DNA from: Rhodovulum sp. ES.010 | Lineage (GTDB): Bacteria; Pseudomonadota; Alphaproteobacteria; Rhodobacterales; Rhodobacteraceae | NCBI RefSeq assembly: GCF_900142935.1 | Contig: NZ_FSRS01000001.1 | Coordinates: 1,064,001-1,128,000, forward strand | Direction: 5' to 3' | Length of the DNA stretch: 64,000 bases | In this document: in pieces, positions 17,184 through 26,589 of the stretch | How the letters are laid out: every line of letters begins with the position of its first letter | Numbering within the stretch: the stretch's first letter is position 1 | Made by a program: the position numbers and the translations under genes | The notes under the pieces: model-generated | Seen by the model: the letters and a program-made list of their open reading frames with translations, nothing else | What the model was told of the DNA's origin: nothing | Databases searched by the model: none

Positions 17184-19958
17184 TCAGCGGCCCAGCGACC
17201 ACCACCCACGCTTCTTCGGCTTGGAGGCTTCCTCTTCGTCCGCCGCGGCAGCGGGTGCAGGCTGCGCCTCGGGCTTGGGCGACGGCTCGGGCGCGGCATC
17301 CGGTTCCGATACCGACGCGGGGATGGGTGCCGCGGCGGTCTCTTCGACCGGTTCAGGCTCGGTTCCGGGCTCCATGCTCGGCTCGGCCGGCGGCGTGTCG
17401 GCCTCCCCATCCTGATCGGCCGCCGTCTCTGCTGGCTCGGCCTTGCGGCCGCGCGGCCGGCGTGTCCGGCTCTTGCGGGGTTTCTCGCCTTCAGCCTCTG
17501 TTTTCTGTTCGGCGGGCTCGGCCCCCTCACCAGTCGGCTCACGAGCCTCCTCGCTGCCGGCCTCAGCTTCGCCCGTGCGGCCCTCGTCGGCCTGACCTTC
17601 GCCGTTCGAACCGGCTTTCTTCTTGCGGCGGCGCCGCCGCCGCTTCTTGGGCTTCTCCTCGCCTTCGGCGGACGACACGGCCTCGGCGGACGACGCGGCC
17701 TCGGACTCGTCCTCAACCACCGCTTCTTGCATCTCAGAGGTATCGACAGAAATCACCGGCGCGACCACCTCGGGCACCGCGCGGGTCGCCGTCTTGAAGC
17801 GCTCGATCGAGAAATCGGGCGAGATCAGGAACGGGTCTGCCTCGATCCGAACCGACAGGCCGTACCGCGCCTCGATCTGGGCCACATGCTCGCGTTTCTG
17901 GTTCATCAGGTAGTTCACGATACCTACCGGCGCTTTCAGCAGAACCTCGCGAGACCGGCCCCGGACCCCCTCTTCCTCAAGCTGGCGCAGGATGGCCAGC
18001 GCCAAGCTGTCATCGGAGCGGATGAGCCCTGTGCCGTGACAATGCGGGCACGGCTGGGTCGTCGCCTCGATCATGCCGGGGCGTAGGCGCTGGCGGCTCA
18101 TCTCCAAGAGGCCGAAGCCCGAGATACGGCCGACCTGGATGCGGGCGCGGTCGTTCTTGAGCCTTTCCTTGAGGCGCTTCTCGACCGCGGCGTTGTTCTT
18201 CCGCTCCTCCATGTCGATGAAGTCGATAACGATCAGCCCGGCGAGGTCGCGCAACCGCAGTTGGCGGGCCACCTCCTCGGCCGCCTCGAGGTTGGTCTTG
18301 AGCGCCGTTTCCTCGATCGAGCCTTCCTTCGTCGCCTTGCCCGAGTTCACGTCGATCGCTACCAACGCCTCGGTGACGCCGATCACGATATACCCGCCCG
18401 ACTTGAGCTGGACGGTGGGGTTGAACATAGAGGAAAGGTAGCTCTCGACTTGGAACCGCGCAAAGAGCGGCAGCGGGTCGGTATACTGCTTCACGTTCTT
18501 GGCGTGGGACGGCATGATCATCTTCATGAAGTCCTTGGCCATGCGATAGCCGCGATCGCCCTCGACCAGCACCTCGTCGATCTCGCGCGAATACAGGTCG
18601 CGGATCGACCGCTTGACAAGATCGCCTTCCTCGTAGATCGGCGCCGGCGCGACGGATTTCAGCGTCAGTTCCCGGATCTGTTCCCACAGCCGTTGCAGGT
18701 ATTCGTAATCGCGCTTGATCTCGGACTTGGTGCGCTGCGCGCCCGCCGTCCGAATGATGAGCCCCGCGCCCTCGGGAACATCAAGTTCGCCCGCGATCTC
18801 CTTGAGTTTCTTACGATCTGCGGCGTTCGTGATCTTGCGCGAGATGCCGCCGCCGCGAGCGGTGTTGGGCATCAGTACGCAGTAGCGGCCTGCGAGGCTC
18901 AGGTAGGTCGTGAGCGCCGCGCCCTTGTTGCCGCGCTCTTCCTTGACGACCTGCACCAGCATGATCTGCCGGACCTTGATGACCTCCTGAATCTTGTAGC
19001 GGCGCGGCCGGGGCTTGCGCGAGCGGATCTCCTCGGTCACGTCCTCGTCGGCGACCGACTCGATCTGGTCGTCACGTGCGGCGGGCTCCGCCGCTTTGTC
19101 GTCCGTCTCCCGGGTCTCCGCCGACGCGTCGCCCTGCGGCGCGGTCTCGCCCTCGTCGGGTTTGCGTGCGGACTTGCGACGTCGGCGCGACGGCTTGCGA
19201 GGCTTGGACGGCTCCGCCTCTTCACCTTCAACAAGCGGCTGGGCCGACTCGGCCTCTTGGCCGAGGTCGACCACGTCCATCCCGGGGATATCGCCCGACG
19301 GCTCGCGCGTCTCAACCGGGTCGTCGCTGCGCGCGGCGGCCGCAACAGTACCGGAGGGGCCGTCGTCCCCGCGATTTTCGGGCGTCACCTTCCGGTCGGG
19401 AGTGTCCTCGTCCGCCGATTCCGCCGGCCTGTCTGCCGCTTCCGTTGGCGTGCCCGGCGAACACGCCTCCTCCGAGGTCACGGGCGGCTCGGCCGCCACC
19501 CCGGACACACCTTGGGGTTGTGCCGCTGGCGCGGCAACTTCGGCCGATTCCTGGTCGGGTCCGGCCTCGGCGGCGGGAGACTGGCCCTCCGTCTTGGGCT
19601 TGCGCCGGGACCGTGAGCGCCGCTTGGGCTTGGGCTTCTCCGCCGCCTCGTCCTCGTCCATCTCCTCGGCGAGCGCGCGTTCTTCTGCGAGCAACGCCTC
19701 ACGGTCGGCGACCGGGATCTGGTAGTAGTCCGGGTGGATTTCCGAGAACGCCAGGAAGCCGTGTCGGTTGCCGCCGTAATCCACGAACGCCGCCTGGAGC
19801 GAGGGCTCCACGCGGGTGACTTTCGCTAGATAGATATTGCCGGCGAGTTGACGCTTGTTGACACTCTCGAAATCAAACTCTTCAACCTTGTTTCCGTCCA
19901 CCACCACAACGCGGGTCTCTTCCGCGTGGGTGGCGTCGATGAGCATTTTCTTTGCCAT
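17184..19958 (-). CDS. rne: Ribonuclease E with a 230-residue insertion in the S1 domain
   Basis: A 924-residue endoribonuclease that initiates mRNA decay and matures rRNA and tRNA. Start ATG 19958 gives MAKKMLIDATHAEETRVVVVDG. The S1 domain begins at about residue 37 and is interrupted at 88-318 by an acidic/basic low-complexity insertion, resuming with RRYKIQEVIKVRQIMLVQVVKEERGNKGAALTTYLSL. The DNase I-like subdomain has the metal-binding Asp residues D536 (AIDVNSG) and D579 (IVIDFIDM), and the Zn-link Cys pair is CPHC at 637-640. Residues 740-924 are a disordered scaffold with KKRRRRRRKKK (771-781) and the terminal KKRGWWSLGR tail. A 415-base leader precedes it, as expected for an autoregulated rne. 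Confidence 0.95.
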   Translation of the reverse strand: MAKKMLIDATHAEETRVVVVDGNKVEEFDFESVNKRQLAGNIYLAKVTRVEPSLQAAFVDYGGNRHGFLAFSEIHPDYYQIPVADREALLAEERALAEEMDEDEAAEKPKPKRRSRSRRKPKTEGQSPAAEAGPDQESAEVAAPAAQPQGVSGVAAEPPVTSEEACSPGTPTEAADRPAESADEDTPDRKVTPENRGDDGPSGTVAAAARSDDPVETREPSGDIPGMDVVDLGQEAESAQPLVEGEEAEPSKPRKPSRRRRKSARKPDEGETAPQGDASAETRETDDKAAEPAARDDQIESVADEDVTEEIRSRKPRPRRYKIQEVIKVRQIMLVQVVKEERGNKGAALTTYLSLAGRYCVLMPNTARGGGISRKITNAADRKKLKEIAGELDVPEGAGLIIRTAGAQRTKSEIKRDYEYLQRLWEQIRELTLKSVAPAPIYEEGDLVKRSIRDLYSREIDEVLVEGDRGYRMAKDFMKMIMPSHAKNVKQYTDPLPLFARFQVESYLSSMFNPTVQLKSGGYIVIGVTEALVAIDVNSGKATKEGSIEETALKTNLEAAEEVARQLRLRDLAGLIVIDFIDMEERKNNAAVEKRLKERLKNDRARIQVGRISGFGLLEMSRQRLRPGMIEATTQPCPHCHGTGLIRSDDSLALAILRQLEEEGVRGRSREVLLKAPVGIVNYLMNQKREHVAQIEARYGLSVRIEADPFLISPDFSIERFKTATRAVPEVVAPVISVDTSEMQEAVVEDESEAASSAEAVSSAEGEEKPKKRRRRRRKKKAGSNGEGQADEGRTGEAEAGSEEAREPTGEGAEPAEQKTEAEGEKPRKSRTRRPRGRKAEPAETAADQDGEADTPPAEPSMEPGTEPEPVEETAAAPIPASVSEPDAAPEPSPKPEAQPAPAAAADEEEASKPKKRGWWSLGR

Positions 19959-20332
19959 ATCAATTCTTTGCACCACGGCGTCACGCCCGGCCCCGGCGGG
20001 GCAAGGCGGCGCGGAGGGTGTCTTGTTGGGGCGTGGGCGCGCGCGCGGGCCGGGCGGGCGACGTCTGGCCTGCCCGTCTCCTGCCTTGTATGCCTCACGC
20101 ACTCCATCGCGGTTCGTCTCCGATGCCGAAAAAGTGAGCGGCATCCATTGGTGTGTCCCGGCGGCATCTGCGCACACCGGGCATGCGGCGGGACCTTGCG
20201 GGTCCCCTTCGGCCTGCTTCGTGCTGCTCCGGGCTTCGGTGCCGCGGGACGCGCGAAATACAGCGAAACTTGTCGGCGGCGATCGGACGACCATACGCGT
20301 TCCACGCGCCGCTTGGCGACATTAGCGGTAGA
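19959..20332 (-). other. Long untranslated leader of rne
   Basis: This stretch between the dctD terminator hairpin and the rne start holds no supportable gene. It is strongly GC-rich, with several self-complementary blocks. RNase E leaders are usually long because they mediate feedback decay of the rne mRNA, so a regulatory leader is the likely content. Confidence 0.45.
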
Positions 20333-20365
20333 GGCGGGGAAATTACAATGCCTTTTTCCCCCGCC
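20333..20365 (-). terminator. Hairpin just downstream of dctD
   Basis: GGCGGGGAAA (20333-20342) pairs with TTTCCCCCGCC (20355-20365), with one bulged base. It starts nine bases past the dctD stop on the transcribed strand. It probably separates dctBD from the rne transcript. Confidence 0.6.
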
Positions 20366-20373
20366 CCACCCGC

Positions 20374-21705
20374 TCAGAGATAGTCGGCCCGGCTGAGACC
20401 GTACTTGGCCATTTTCTCGTTCAACGTGCGCCGCGGCAGGCAGAGTTCCTCCATAACGCCCGCGATCGAGCCCTTGTGGCGGCGCATCGTATTGTCGATC
20501 AGCATCCGTTCGAAAGCCTCGACATATTCCTTCAGCGGCTTGCCCTCGGTGGTCATCACCGGTTTCGCGGCCTCGTTGTCGGCCATCAGGAGGCTCGCGA
20601 TGGTGCCCGATCCGCGGCGGTTCTGCAGCACCGCCCGCTCGGCGATGTTGATCAGCTGGCGCACGTTGCCCGGCCAGGGCGCCTGCATCAGCTGCGCCGC
20701 CTCCTGCGCGGTCACCTCGGGCGCTTCGCAGCCGTATTCCTCGGCGAACTGTTCGGAGAGCCGGTTGAACAGAGTCAGGATATCCTCGCCGCGGGCACGC
20801 AGCGGCGGCAGGGTGATCCGCATCGCGGCGAGCCGGTAGAACAGGTCCGGCCGCAACGCATCCTCCACCGTCTTGTCCTGCTCTTGCAGGTTCGACACCG
20901 CGATGATCCGCGTCTCGGCCGGTACGCCCTGATCGTTGATGAAGGTCAGCAGACGCGCCTGCAGAGCCGGCGACAGGGCGTCGACATCCTCAAGGCACAG
21001 CGTCCCTCCGCGCGCCTCTTCGACCGCCGGCAGGCTCGCGCCTTCGTCGAACGGGCCGAAGAGGCGCGCGCTCAATGACTCGTCATCGAAGGCGGCGCAG
21101 GCGATCTGCACGAATTTCTTGCCCGCACGTGGCCCAACTGCGTGCAGCGCGTGCGCCACCAGCGTCTTGCCTGTACCGGTCTCGCCATCGATCAGCACGT
21201 GGCCGTCGGCTTGGCCGAGGTCGAGAATATCCTCGCGCAGCCGCTCCATCACGGGGGAAGAGCCGATCAGCTTCTTCACCAGTACCGTGCCGTCGCCGAG
21301 CTCGCGCCTAAGCGCCCGGTTGTCCAGAGTCAGCCGCCGGGTCTGACTGGCCCGCTTGGCCAGTTCGGTCATGCGGTCGGGGTTGAACGGCTTTTCCATG
21401 AAATCGAACGCCCCAATCCGCATCGCCTCCACCGCCATCGGCACGTCGCCATGCCCCGTGATCATGATGACGGGCAGCGATGAATCGAGGCTCATCAAGC
21501 GCTTCAACAGCGCGATGCCGTCCATCCCCGGCATCTTGATGTCGGTCACGACGACGCCGGGATAATCGGGACCAATCTCCTTCAGCGCGTCCTCGGCGCG
21601 CGCGAAGGTTGCCGTGTCGAACCCGCTCAGCGCCAGCCACTGGCTGATCGACTGGCGCATGTCCTGCTCGTCGTCGACGATGGCGATCTTCATGGCCTGG
21701 GGCAT
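20374..21705 (-). CDS. dctD: DctD-like response regulator lacking the sigma-54 GAFTGA loop
   Basis: A 443-residue NtrC-family regulator paired with DctB. The receiver domain is intact (DD at 11-12, phospho-acceptor D55 in VVVTDIKMPG, K105). The AAA+ domain has Walker A GETGTGKT (174-181) and an arginine-finger region LRPDLFYRLAAMRITLPPLRAR. Where sigma-54 activators carry GAFTGA, this protein reads RLFGPFDEGASLPAVEEA (215-231), and Walker B reads GGTLCLED instead of GGTLFLDE. A Fis-type helix-turn-helix ends the protein. ATG 21705 has AAGGAAG upstream, ten bases after the dctB stop. It is expected to respond to C4-dicarboxylates, but no TRAP or DctA transporter gene is nearby. Confidence 0.88.
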   Translation of the reverse strand: MPQAMKIAIVDDEQDMRQSISQWLALSGFDTATFARAEDALKEIGPDYPGVVVTDIKMPGMDGIALLKRLMSLDSSLPVIMITGHGDVPMAVEAMRIGAFDFMEKPFNPDRMTELAKRASQTRRLTLDNRALRRELGDGTVLVKKLIGSSPVMERLREDILDLGQADGHVLIDGETGTGKTLVAHALHAVGPRAGKKFVQIACAAFDDESLSARLFGPFDEGASLPAVEEARGGTLCLEDVDALSPALQARLLTFINDQGVPAETRIIAVSNLQEQDKTVEDALRPDLFYRLAAMRITLPPLRARGEDILTLFNRLSEQFAEEYGCEAPEVTAQEAAQLMQAPWPGNVRQLINIAERAVLQNRRGSGTIASLLMADNEAAKPVMTTEGKPLKEYVEAFERMLIDNTMRRHKGSIAGVMEELCLPRRTLNEKMAKYGLSRADYL

Positions 21706-21714
21706 TGTTCTTCC

Positions 21715-23529
21715 TTATTCCGCGGCTTCCACGTCCTGGCTCAATATCGGCAGCTGCACTTCGAATACAGCCCCACCGTCGCGCCCGTTGCGCGCGGTCA
21801 GCCGGCCACCGAGATCGTTGACGATTCCCGACGAGATCGCGAGGCCCAGCCCCACCCCGTCGCCCGGCTCCTTTGTGGTGTAGAACGGCTCGAACAGGTT
21901 CTCGAGGTCCTCGATCCCGTGGCCGTTGTCGCGCACGGTCAACGTCGCCGTCTCGCCGGCCGAGAGGATCAGGTCGACTTGGGGCGCGGGCGACTCCCGC
22001 GTCGCATCGAGGGCGTTGCGCAGCAGATTGATGATCACCTGCTCAAGCCGGACGCGATCGGCCATGACGCACACCTTCTCACGCGGCAGCGACCGCGTTA
22101 TCGTCACCCTGCGGCGCTTGAGCTGGGGCTCCATCATCGACAGCGCGCCCGAGACGCAGGAGCGCATGTCCAGGGGCTCGAAGGCGTCCCCCCCCTTGCG
22201 AGCGTAACTCTTGAGTTGCCTGGTGATCGCGCCCATCCGTTCGATCAGGTCGTCGATCCGCTGGAACGAAGACAGCGCCTCGTCAGACCTCTTGCGCTGC
22301 AAAAGCAGGCGCGCGCCGGCCAGGTAGGTCTTCATCGCTGCGAGCGGCTGGTTCAGTTCATGGCTGACCGCGGCCGACATCTCGCCCAGCGCCGCCAGCT
22401 TGGAGCTTTGCGCAAGCGTCTGCTCGGCCACTTCGAGGTTCTTCTCGGCCCGCTCGCGCTCGGCGATCTCGCGTTGCAGCCGGGCGTTCAGTTCGCGCAG
22501 CTCGCGGGTTTCCTGCTGGAACCCGATCGAGCGCAGCTGCGCCCGGCGGGACATCATGTAGAACGTGCCGGCCAGCAGGATCGCGAAGCCCATGATCTCG
22601 AGCGCCAGCACCGAGTTTACCTTGTCGCGGATCGAGACATAGGAGGTGAACGAGATGATGCGCCAGCCATGGTGGTTGATCCGCGCCGAGTTGCGCATCA
22701 CCGCCTCACCCATCAGATAGGCATCGGGCGGCAGAGCGCCCCAGTCCGCGGTGGCCTGGAGCGCGCGCTGGATCGCCGACGGCGGAGAGCGCACCGCCAG
22801 CGCCTCTTCCACCGTGCGCCCGCGCCAGCGCGGCTCGGTCGACAGGATGATCTGTCCCTCGCTGTCGGTGACTATGATCGCGTCGGCAATGCCCGCCCAG
22901 TTCTGCTCGAACTTGCCGAGATCGACGCCGACGACGATCACGCCGGCCTTCTTACGGTTGATCACGATCGAACGGGAATAGGTGAAACTGTAAGCCCCCG
23001 CCTCGGTCCGCGACGTGATGAAGACCGTGTCGTTCGAACGCTGCGCCTCGACGAAAAAGGGCGCGTTGCGCAGGTTGGTGCCGATCCTGTTGCGATCGGT
23101 GGCGGCCACCACCCGCCCGCTGCCGTCCAGCAGCATCAGCGAGGCGGCGCCAATCTCGTCCACATAGCTGATCAACTGCTGGGAGCTTTGCGAGAAATCG
23201 CTTGTGTTCAGCGCATTGATCAGCGTGGGATCGCGCGACAGCAAAAGCGGCACGACCGAGGCGCGCTGCAATTCGCTCACGACGTTGCCGGAGTAGAGCG
23301 CAAGCCGCACCTGGGCGCGGTTGCGCGTCGTCTCGGTGAAGCGTTCCGTCAGCCAGGTGTTGGTGACCCAGACCGTCGCGACGGCAACCGCAATCAGGGC
23401 GACAAGCGCGATGCGCTTGCGCCATTCCGCCCCTTCCGGCGCGAAGACGACCCTAGCCTTGCGAAAGACGCCGAGCATGTCCGCCAGATTACGCCGGGGC
23501 CGCAGACCGCTCAAGCGCGGCGCCCTCAC
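21715..23529 (-). CDS. dctB: DctB-like sensor histidine kinase
   Basis: A 604-residue membrane sensor. It has a first helix at about 39-60, a long periplasmic double-PAS/Cache region (residues 65-300, including [33 protein letters not shown]), a second helix at 308-326, a coiled-coil linker ([22 protein letters not shown]), the H box with phosphorylated H390 in [21 protein letters not shown], and an HATPase domain ([44 protein letters not shown]). The architecture matches the C4-dicarboxylate sensor DctB. The GTG at 23529 overlaps the purQ stop (GTGA); an ATG at 23478 is an alternative. dctD follows at once. Confidence 0.88.
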   Translation of the reverse strand: MRAPRLSGLRPRRNLADMLGVFRKARVVFAPEGAEWRKRIALVALIAVAVATVWVTNTWLTERFTETTRNRAQVRLALYSGNVVSELQRASVVPLLLSRDPTLINALNTSDFSQSSQQLISYVDEIGAASLMLLDGSGRVVAATDRNRIGTNLRNAPFFVEAQRSNDTVFITSRTEAGAYSFTYSRSIVINRKKAGVIVVGVDLGKFEQNWAGIADAIIVTDSEGQIILSTEPRWRGRTVEEALAVRSPPSAIQRALQATADWGALPPDAYLMGEAVMRNSARINHHGWRIISFTSYVSIRDKVNSVLALEIMGFAILLAGTFYMMSRRAQLRSIGFQQETRELRELNARLQREIAERERAEKNLEVAEQTLAQSSKLAALGEMSAAVSHELNQPLAAMKTYLAGARLLLQRKRSDEALSSFQRIDDLIERMGAITRQLKSYARKGGDAFEPLDMRSCVSGALSMMEPQLKRRRVTITRSLPREKVCVMADRVRLEQVIINLLRNALDATRESPAPQVDLILSAGETATLTVRDNGHGIEDLENLFEPFYTTKEPGDGVGLGLAISSGIVNDLGGRLTARNGRDGGAVFEVQLPILSQDVEAAE

Positions 23530-24194
23530 GCCGGCGTCAGCGCGCCGATCAGCGAGCGGAAAAGCGCCGCCCCATCCGTGCCGCCATGGGCGGGTTCGGC
23601 GGCGCGTTCGGGATGCGGCATCACGCCCAGCACGCGCCGGTTCTCGCTGAGAATTCCGGCGATGTCGGCCACCGAGCCGTTGGGGTTGTCGCGATAGGTG
23701 AAGGCGATGCGGTCCTCGCCTCGCAGCCGCGCCACAAGGTCGTCATCGGCGACATAGTTGCCGTCGTGATGGGCGACGGGCACGGCGATCCTTTGGCCGG
23801 CCTCGTATCCGGTCGTGAAAGCGCAATTGGCGGTTTCCACCGTGAGGTCGACGGGCTTGCAGACGAACTTCAAACCCGCGTTCCGCATCAGCGCCCCAGG
23901 CAGTATGCCGGTTTCCGTCAGCACCTGGAACCCGTTGCAGACCCCCAGCGCATAGCCGCCGCGATGGGTATGCTCGATGACCGCGCGGGTGATCGGCGAG
24001 CGCGCGGCGATCGCGCCGCAGCGCAGGTAATCGCCGAAGGAAAACCCGCCGGGTATGCCGACGACGTCGACGCCCTCGGGCAGGACTCGGTTCTTGTGCC
24101 ACACCATCGTGACCTCGGCGCCGGCCTTGCGGAACGCTTCCGCTAGGTCGCGGTCGCAGTTGGAGCCGGGAAAAACGAGAACGGCGGCTTTCAT
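23526..24194 (-). CDS. purQ: Phosphoribosylformylglycinamidine synthase, glutaminase subunit
   Basis: A 222-residue class I glutamine amidotransferase that supplies ammonia to PurL for step 4 of purine synthesis. The nucleophile is C86 in [14 protein letters not shown], and the His-Glu partner is in [11 protein letters not shown]. The N-terminus [21 protein letters not shown] and the length are typical of the small PurQ that works with PurS and the short PurL. purS lies ten bases upstream. purL is not in the window. Confidence 0.96.
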   Translation of the reverse strand: MKAAVLVFPGSNCDRDLAEAFRKAGAEVTMVWHKNRVLPEGVDVVGIPGGFSFGDYLRCGAIAARSPITRAVIEHTHRGGYALGVCNGFQVLTETGILPGALMRNAGLKFVCKPVDLTVETANCAFTTGYEAGQRIAVPVAHHDGNYVADDDLVARLRGEDRIAFTYRDNPNGSVADIAGILSENRRVLGVMPHPERAAEPAHGGTDGAALFRSLIGALTPA

Positions 24195-24204
24195 CGGGGT
24201 CCCC

Positions 24205-24444
24205 TCAGCCGATCTCGATGTCGAAGCGCTCGATCACGGTGTTGGCGAGCAGCTTTTCGCACATCTCGCGCACCTGCGCCTCGGCCGCCCCCGGGTCCGT
24301 TTCCGCCAGATCAAGATCGATGACCTTGCCCTGGCGCACCTCGCCCACGCCGTCGAACCCCAGCGCGCCCAGCGCATGGGCCACCGCCTGTCCCTGCGGG
24401 TCTAGCACGCCATCCTTGAGCATCACGTGAACGCGGGCTTTCAT
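24205..24444 (-). CDS. purS: Phosphoribosylformylglycinamidine synthase subunit PurS
   Basis: A 79-residue accessory subunit that bridges PurQ and PurL. The family pattern is complete: [41 protein letters not shown], and a terminal [17 protein letters not shown]. It lies directly upstream of purQ. The 156 bases between it and purC hold no recognisable feature. Confidence 0.95.
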   Translation of the reverse strand: MKARVHVMLKDGVLDPQGQAVAHALGALGFDGVGEVRQGKVIDLDLAETDPGAAEAQVREMCEKLLANTVIERFDIEIG

Positions 24445-24600
24445 GCCGTCTTTCCTTTCGTCGCTCGGGGCCTGCGCGGTCGCGGAAGCCCGTCATGTCG
24501 TTCAGCTGCGCCCGTCCCTTTTCGCACCGCGGGCACCCTTGCGCTTGGCATCATGTCCGGAGGAGCTTCGTGATGACACGAGCCGGACACGCTTGCCCTT

Positions 24601-25362
24601 TCAATTGATCAGAGTCGGCTTCGTCGCATGGGTTACGTTCGTCGGCAGCACGCCCAGCCGTTTGGCGACCTCGGTGTAGGCGTCGGTCAGGCTGCCCAGG
24701 TCGCGGCGGAACACGTCCTTGTCGAGATGCTCGCCGGTCTTGACGTCCCACAGTCGGCAGCTGTCGGGGCTGATCTCGTCGGCCACCACGAGGCGCATGA
24801 AATCGCCCTCCCAAATGCGGCCGACTTCGATCTTGAAATCCACCAGCTTGATGCCGACGGCCAGCATCACCCCCGAAAGGAAGTCGTTCACCCGAAGCGC
24901 CAGCGCCACCATGTCATCCAGGTCCTGCTGCGCCGCCCAGCCGAAGGCGATGATGTGCTCCTCGGTCACCAGCGGGTCGCCCAGAGCGTCGTCCTTGTAG
25001 TAGAATTCCACGATGGGCCGCGGCAGCGCGGCCCCCTCCTCTAGCCCCAGCCGCTTGGACATCGAACCGGCGGCCACGTTGCGCACCACGACCTCCAGCG
25101 GGATGATCTCGACCTGGCGGATCAGCTGTTCGCGCATGTTGATGCGGCGGATGAAATGGGTCGGCACGCCGATAGCGTTCAGCCCGGTCATGAAGAACTC
25201 GGACAGGCGGTTGTTCAGCACCCCCTTGCCCTCAATCACGTCGTGCTTCTCTGCGTTGAAGGCGGTGGCGTCGTCCTTGAAGTATTGCACAAGGGTGCCG
25301 GGCTCGGGCCCCTCGTAGAGAATCTTCGCCTTGCCCTCGTAGACTTTCTTGCGACGTGCCAT
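24601..25362 (-). CDS. purC: SAICAR synthetase
   Basis: A 253-residue ATP-dependent ligase joining CAIR and aspartate in purine synthesis. The N-terminal glycine-rich and lysine region [32 protein letters not shown] and the signatures [13 protein letters not shown] and [35 protein letters not shown] match PurC. ATG at 25362 follows GGAGTCTCC. It precedes purS-purQ on the same strand, giving the order purC-purS-purQ common in alphaproteobacteria. Confidence 0.96.
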   Translation of the reverse strand: MARRKKVYEGKAKILYEGPEPGTLVQYFKDDATAFNAEKHDVIEGKGVLNNRLSEFFMTGLNAIGVPTHFIRRINMREQLIRQVEIIPLEVVVRNVAAGSMSKRLGLEEGAALPRPIVEFYYKDDALGDPLVTEEHIIAFGWAAQQDLDDMVALALRVNDFLSGVMLAVGIKLVDFKIEVGRIWEGDFMRLVVADEISPDSCRLWDVKTGEHLDKDVFRRDLGSLTDAYTEVAKRLGVLPTNVTHATKPTLIN

Positions 25363-25645
25363 GGAGACTCCGAATCCGGGAAGCGCGGGCCCCGGGTGAC
25401 CCGCGCGCTCGCTGAGCTTTTAGGGCATGGGCCGTCCTGCCGCAAGGCACCGCGCGGCGGCACCGTCAAGACAAGGCCACCACAGTGACGTAGCGTCATG
25501 CGCCATGATTTTGCCCTTACAGACCATTGGCTACCTTGACGTCTGCCAAAGTATACAACATGTGGCGCGCGCTCGCACAACGTCGGCCGCCCAGAAACGG
25601 CCGACCACTCGACGAACAGACCCACCAGCGGCCGAAGAAAACAGA

Positions 25646-26098
25646 ATGGACCGCCCCGTCATCGACTACACCGCACCCGTGTGTACCATCGCCCGGGATA
25701 TCATCCTCGCGTCCTGCGAACGTGTCTGGCACAGCCTGATCGACTTCGAGCGCTGGCCTTCCTGGAACGACGCCGTGCACCGCGTCGCCCTGGACGGGCC
25801 GCTGGCCGAGGGCTCGACCGTCCACTGGACGACGGCGCGCGGCCTGACGCTCAGCACAACCCTGACGCGTCTCGACCCCTACGCGAGGATCGCCTGGGCC
25901 GGGTCGGTCGGCGCGATGCAAGCCGGATACCAGCTTTCGCTCGAGCCGCGCGACGGCATGACCCGCGCAGTGGCCGAAGTTTCGATCGACTCCGGCCTTG
26001 CGCGGGCGATGCCCGGTTTCACCGAACGTGCGCTGCGGGCGGGCCTCCGGCGCGGCCTGGCGGCCCTTCGGGTCGAGGCCGAGCGCCACGCCGTCTAG
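25646..26098 (+). CDS. SRPBCC (START-like) family protein
   Basis: A 150-residue protein with the helix-grip pattern of SRPBCC proteins: SCERVWHSLIDFERWPSWNDAVHRVALDGPLAEGSTVHWTTARG, followed by strands LTRLDPYARIAWAGSVGAMQAGYQLSLEP and a long C-terminal helix. Such proteins bind hydrophobic ligands; no specific ligand can be named. ATG 25646 was chosen because it begins the conserved region and follows GAAGAAAA. It is a single gene divergent from purC. Confidence 0.72.
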   Translation: MDRPVIDYTAPVCTIARDIILASCERVWHSLIDFERWPSWNDAVHRVALDGPLAEGSTVHWTTARGLTLSTTLTRLDPYARIAWAGSVGAMQAGYQLSLEPRDGMTRAVAEVSIDSGLARAMPGFTERALRAGLRRGLAALRVEAERHAV

Positions 26099-26198
26099 GC
26101 GAGAAGAACGGCGGGCGAAGGTCAGCCTGCCCCTAGGCAGGCGCGCGAACTTCCCTTAAATGGCATTCGAAACCGGAATCCCAGGAGGCCCGCAGCCG

Positions 26199-26513
26199 AT
26201 GACCACTTTCGACGACCGCGAGAACGCATTCGAGAACAAGTTCGCCCACGACTCCGAGATGCAGTTCAAGGCCGAGGCGCGGCGCAACAAGCTGCTCGGG
26301 CTCTGGGCGGCGGAGCTGATGGGCCTGTCGGAAGAGGCTTCGCTTGAATACGCCAAGGAAGTGGTCAAGGCCGATTTCGAGGAAGTCGGCGAAGAGGACG
26401 TCTACCGCAAGCTCGCCGGCGATCTCGGAACCAAGGCCGACGAGGCGACGATTCGCGCCAAGATGGCGGAGCTGATGGTCGTGGCCAAAGAGCAGATCAT
26501 GAACGAAAGCTGA
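26199..26513 (+). CDS. F1-ATPase inhibitor subunit zeta (DUF1476)
   Basis: A 104-residue protein matching the alphaproteobacterial zeta subunit, which blocks ATP hydrolysis by the F1 motor. It has an N-terminal inhibitory helix (TTFDDRENAFENKFAHDSEMQFKAEARRNKLLGLWAAELMGL) followed by a four-helix bundle. The ATG at 26199 has AGGAGG at ten bases, so an upstream in-frame ATG at 26160 was not used. It is found near purC, as often in this class, with no known reason for the linkage. Confidence 0.9.
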   Translation: MTTFDDRENAFENKFAHDSEMQFKAEARRNKLLGLWAAELMGLSEEASLEYAKEVVKADFEEVGEEDVYRKLAGDLGTKADEATIRAKMAELMVVAKEQIMNES

Positions 26514-26589
26514 CGGCGCGCCGGACTCCCCCGGCCTGCCTTCCCGGCGGCACCCGCCGCCTGCCCGTGACCGCCGAAAGGATCCGCAA

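Noticed and set aside
17259..17795. Repetitive Pro/Glu/Ala coding sequence at the rne 3' end considered as a tandem repeat or separate gene
   Set aside because: It is the disordered C-terminal scaffold of RNase E, in frame and ending in the usual GWW tail. No regular repeat unit was found.
23478..23529. A conserved regulatory site between purQ and dctB
   Set aside because: The genes overlap or nearly touch, and no promoter-like sequence is visible. Readthrough from purQ is the simpler view.
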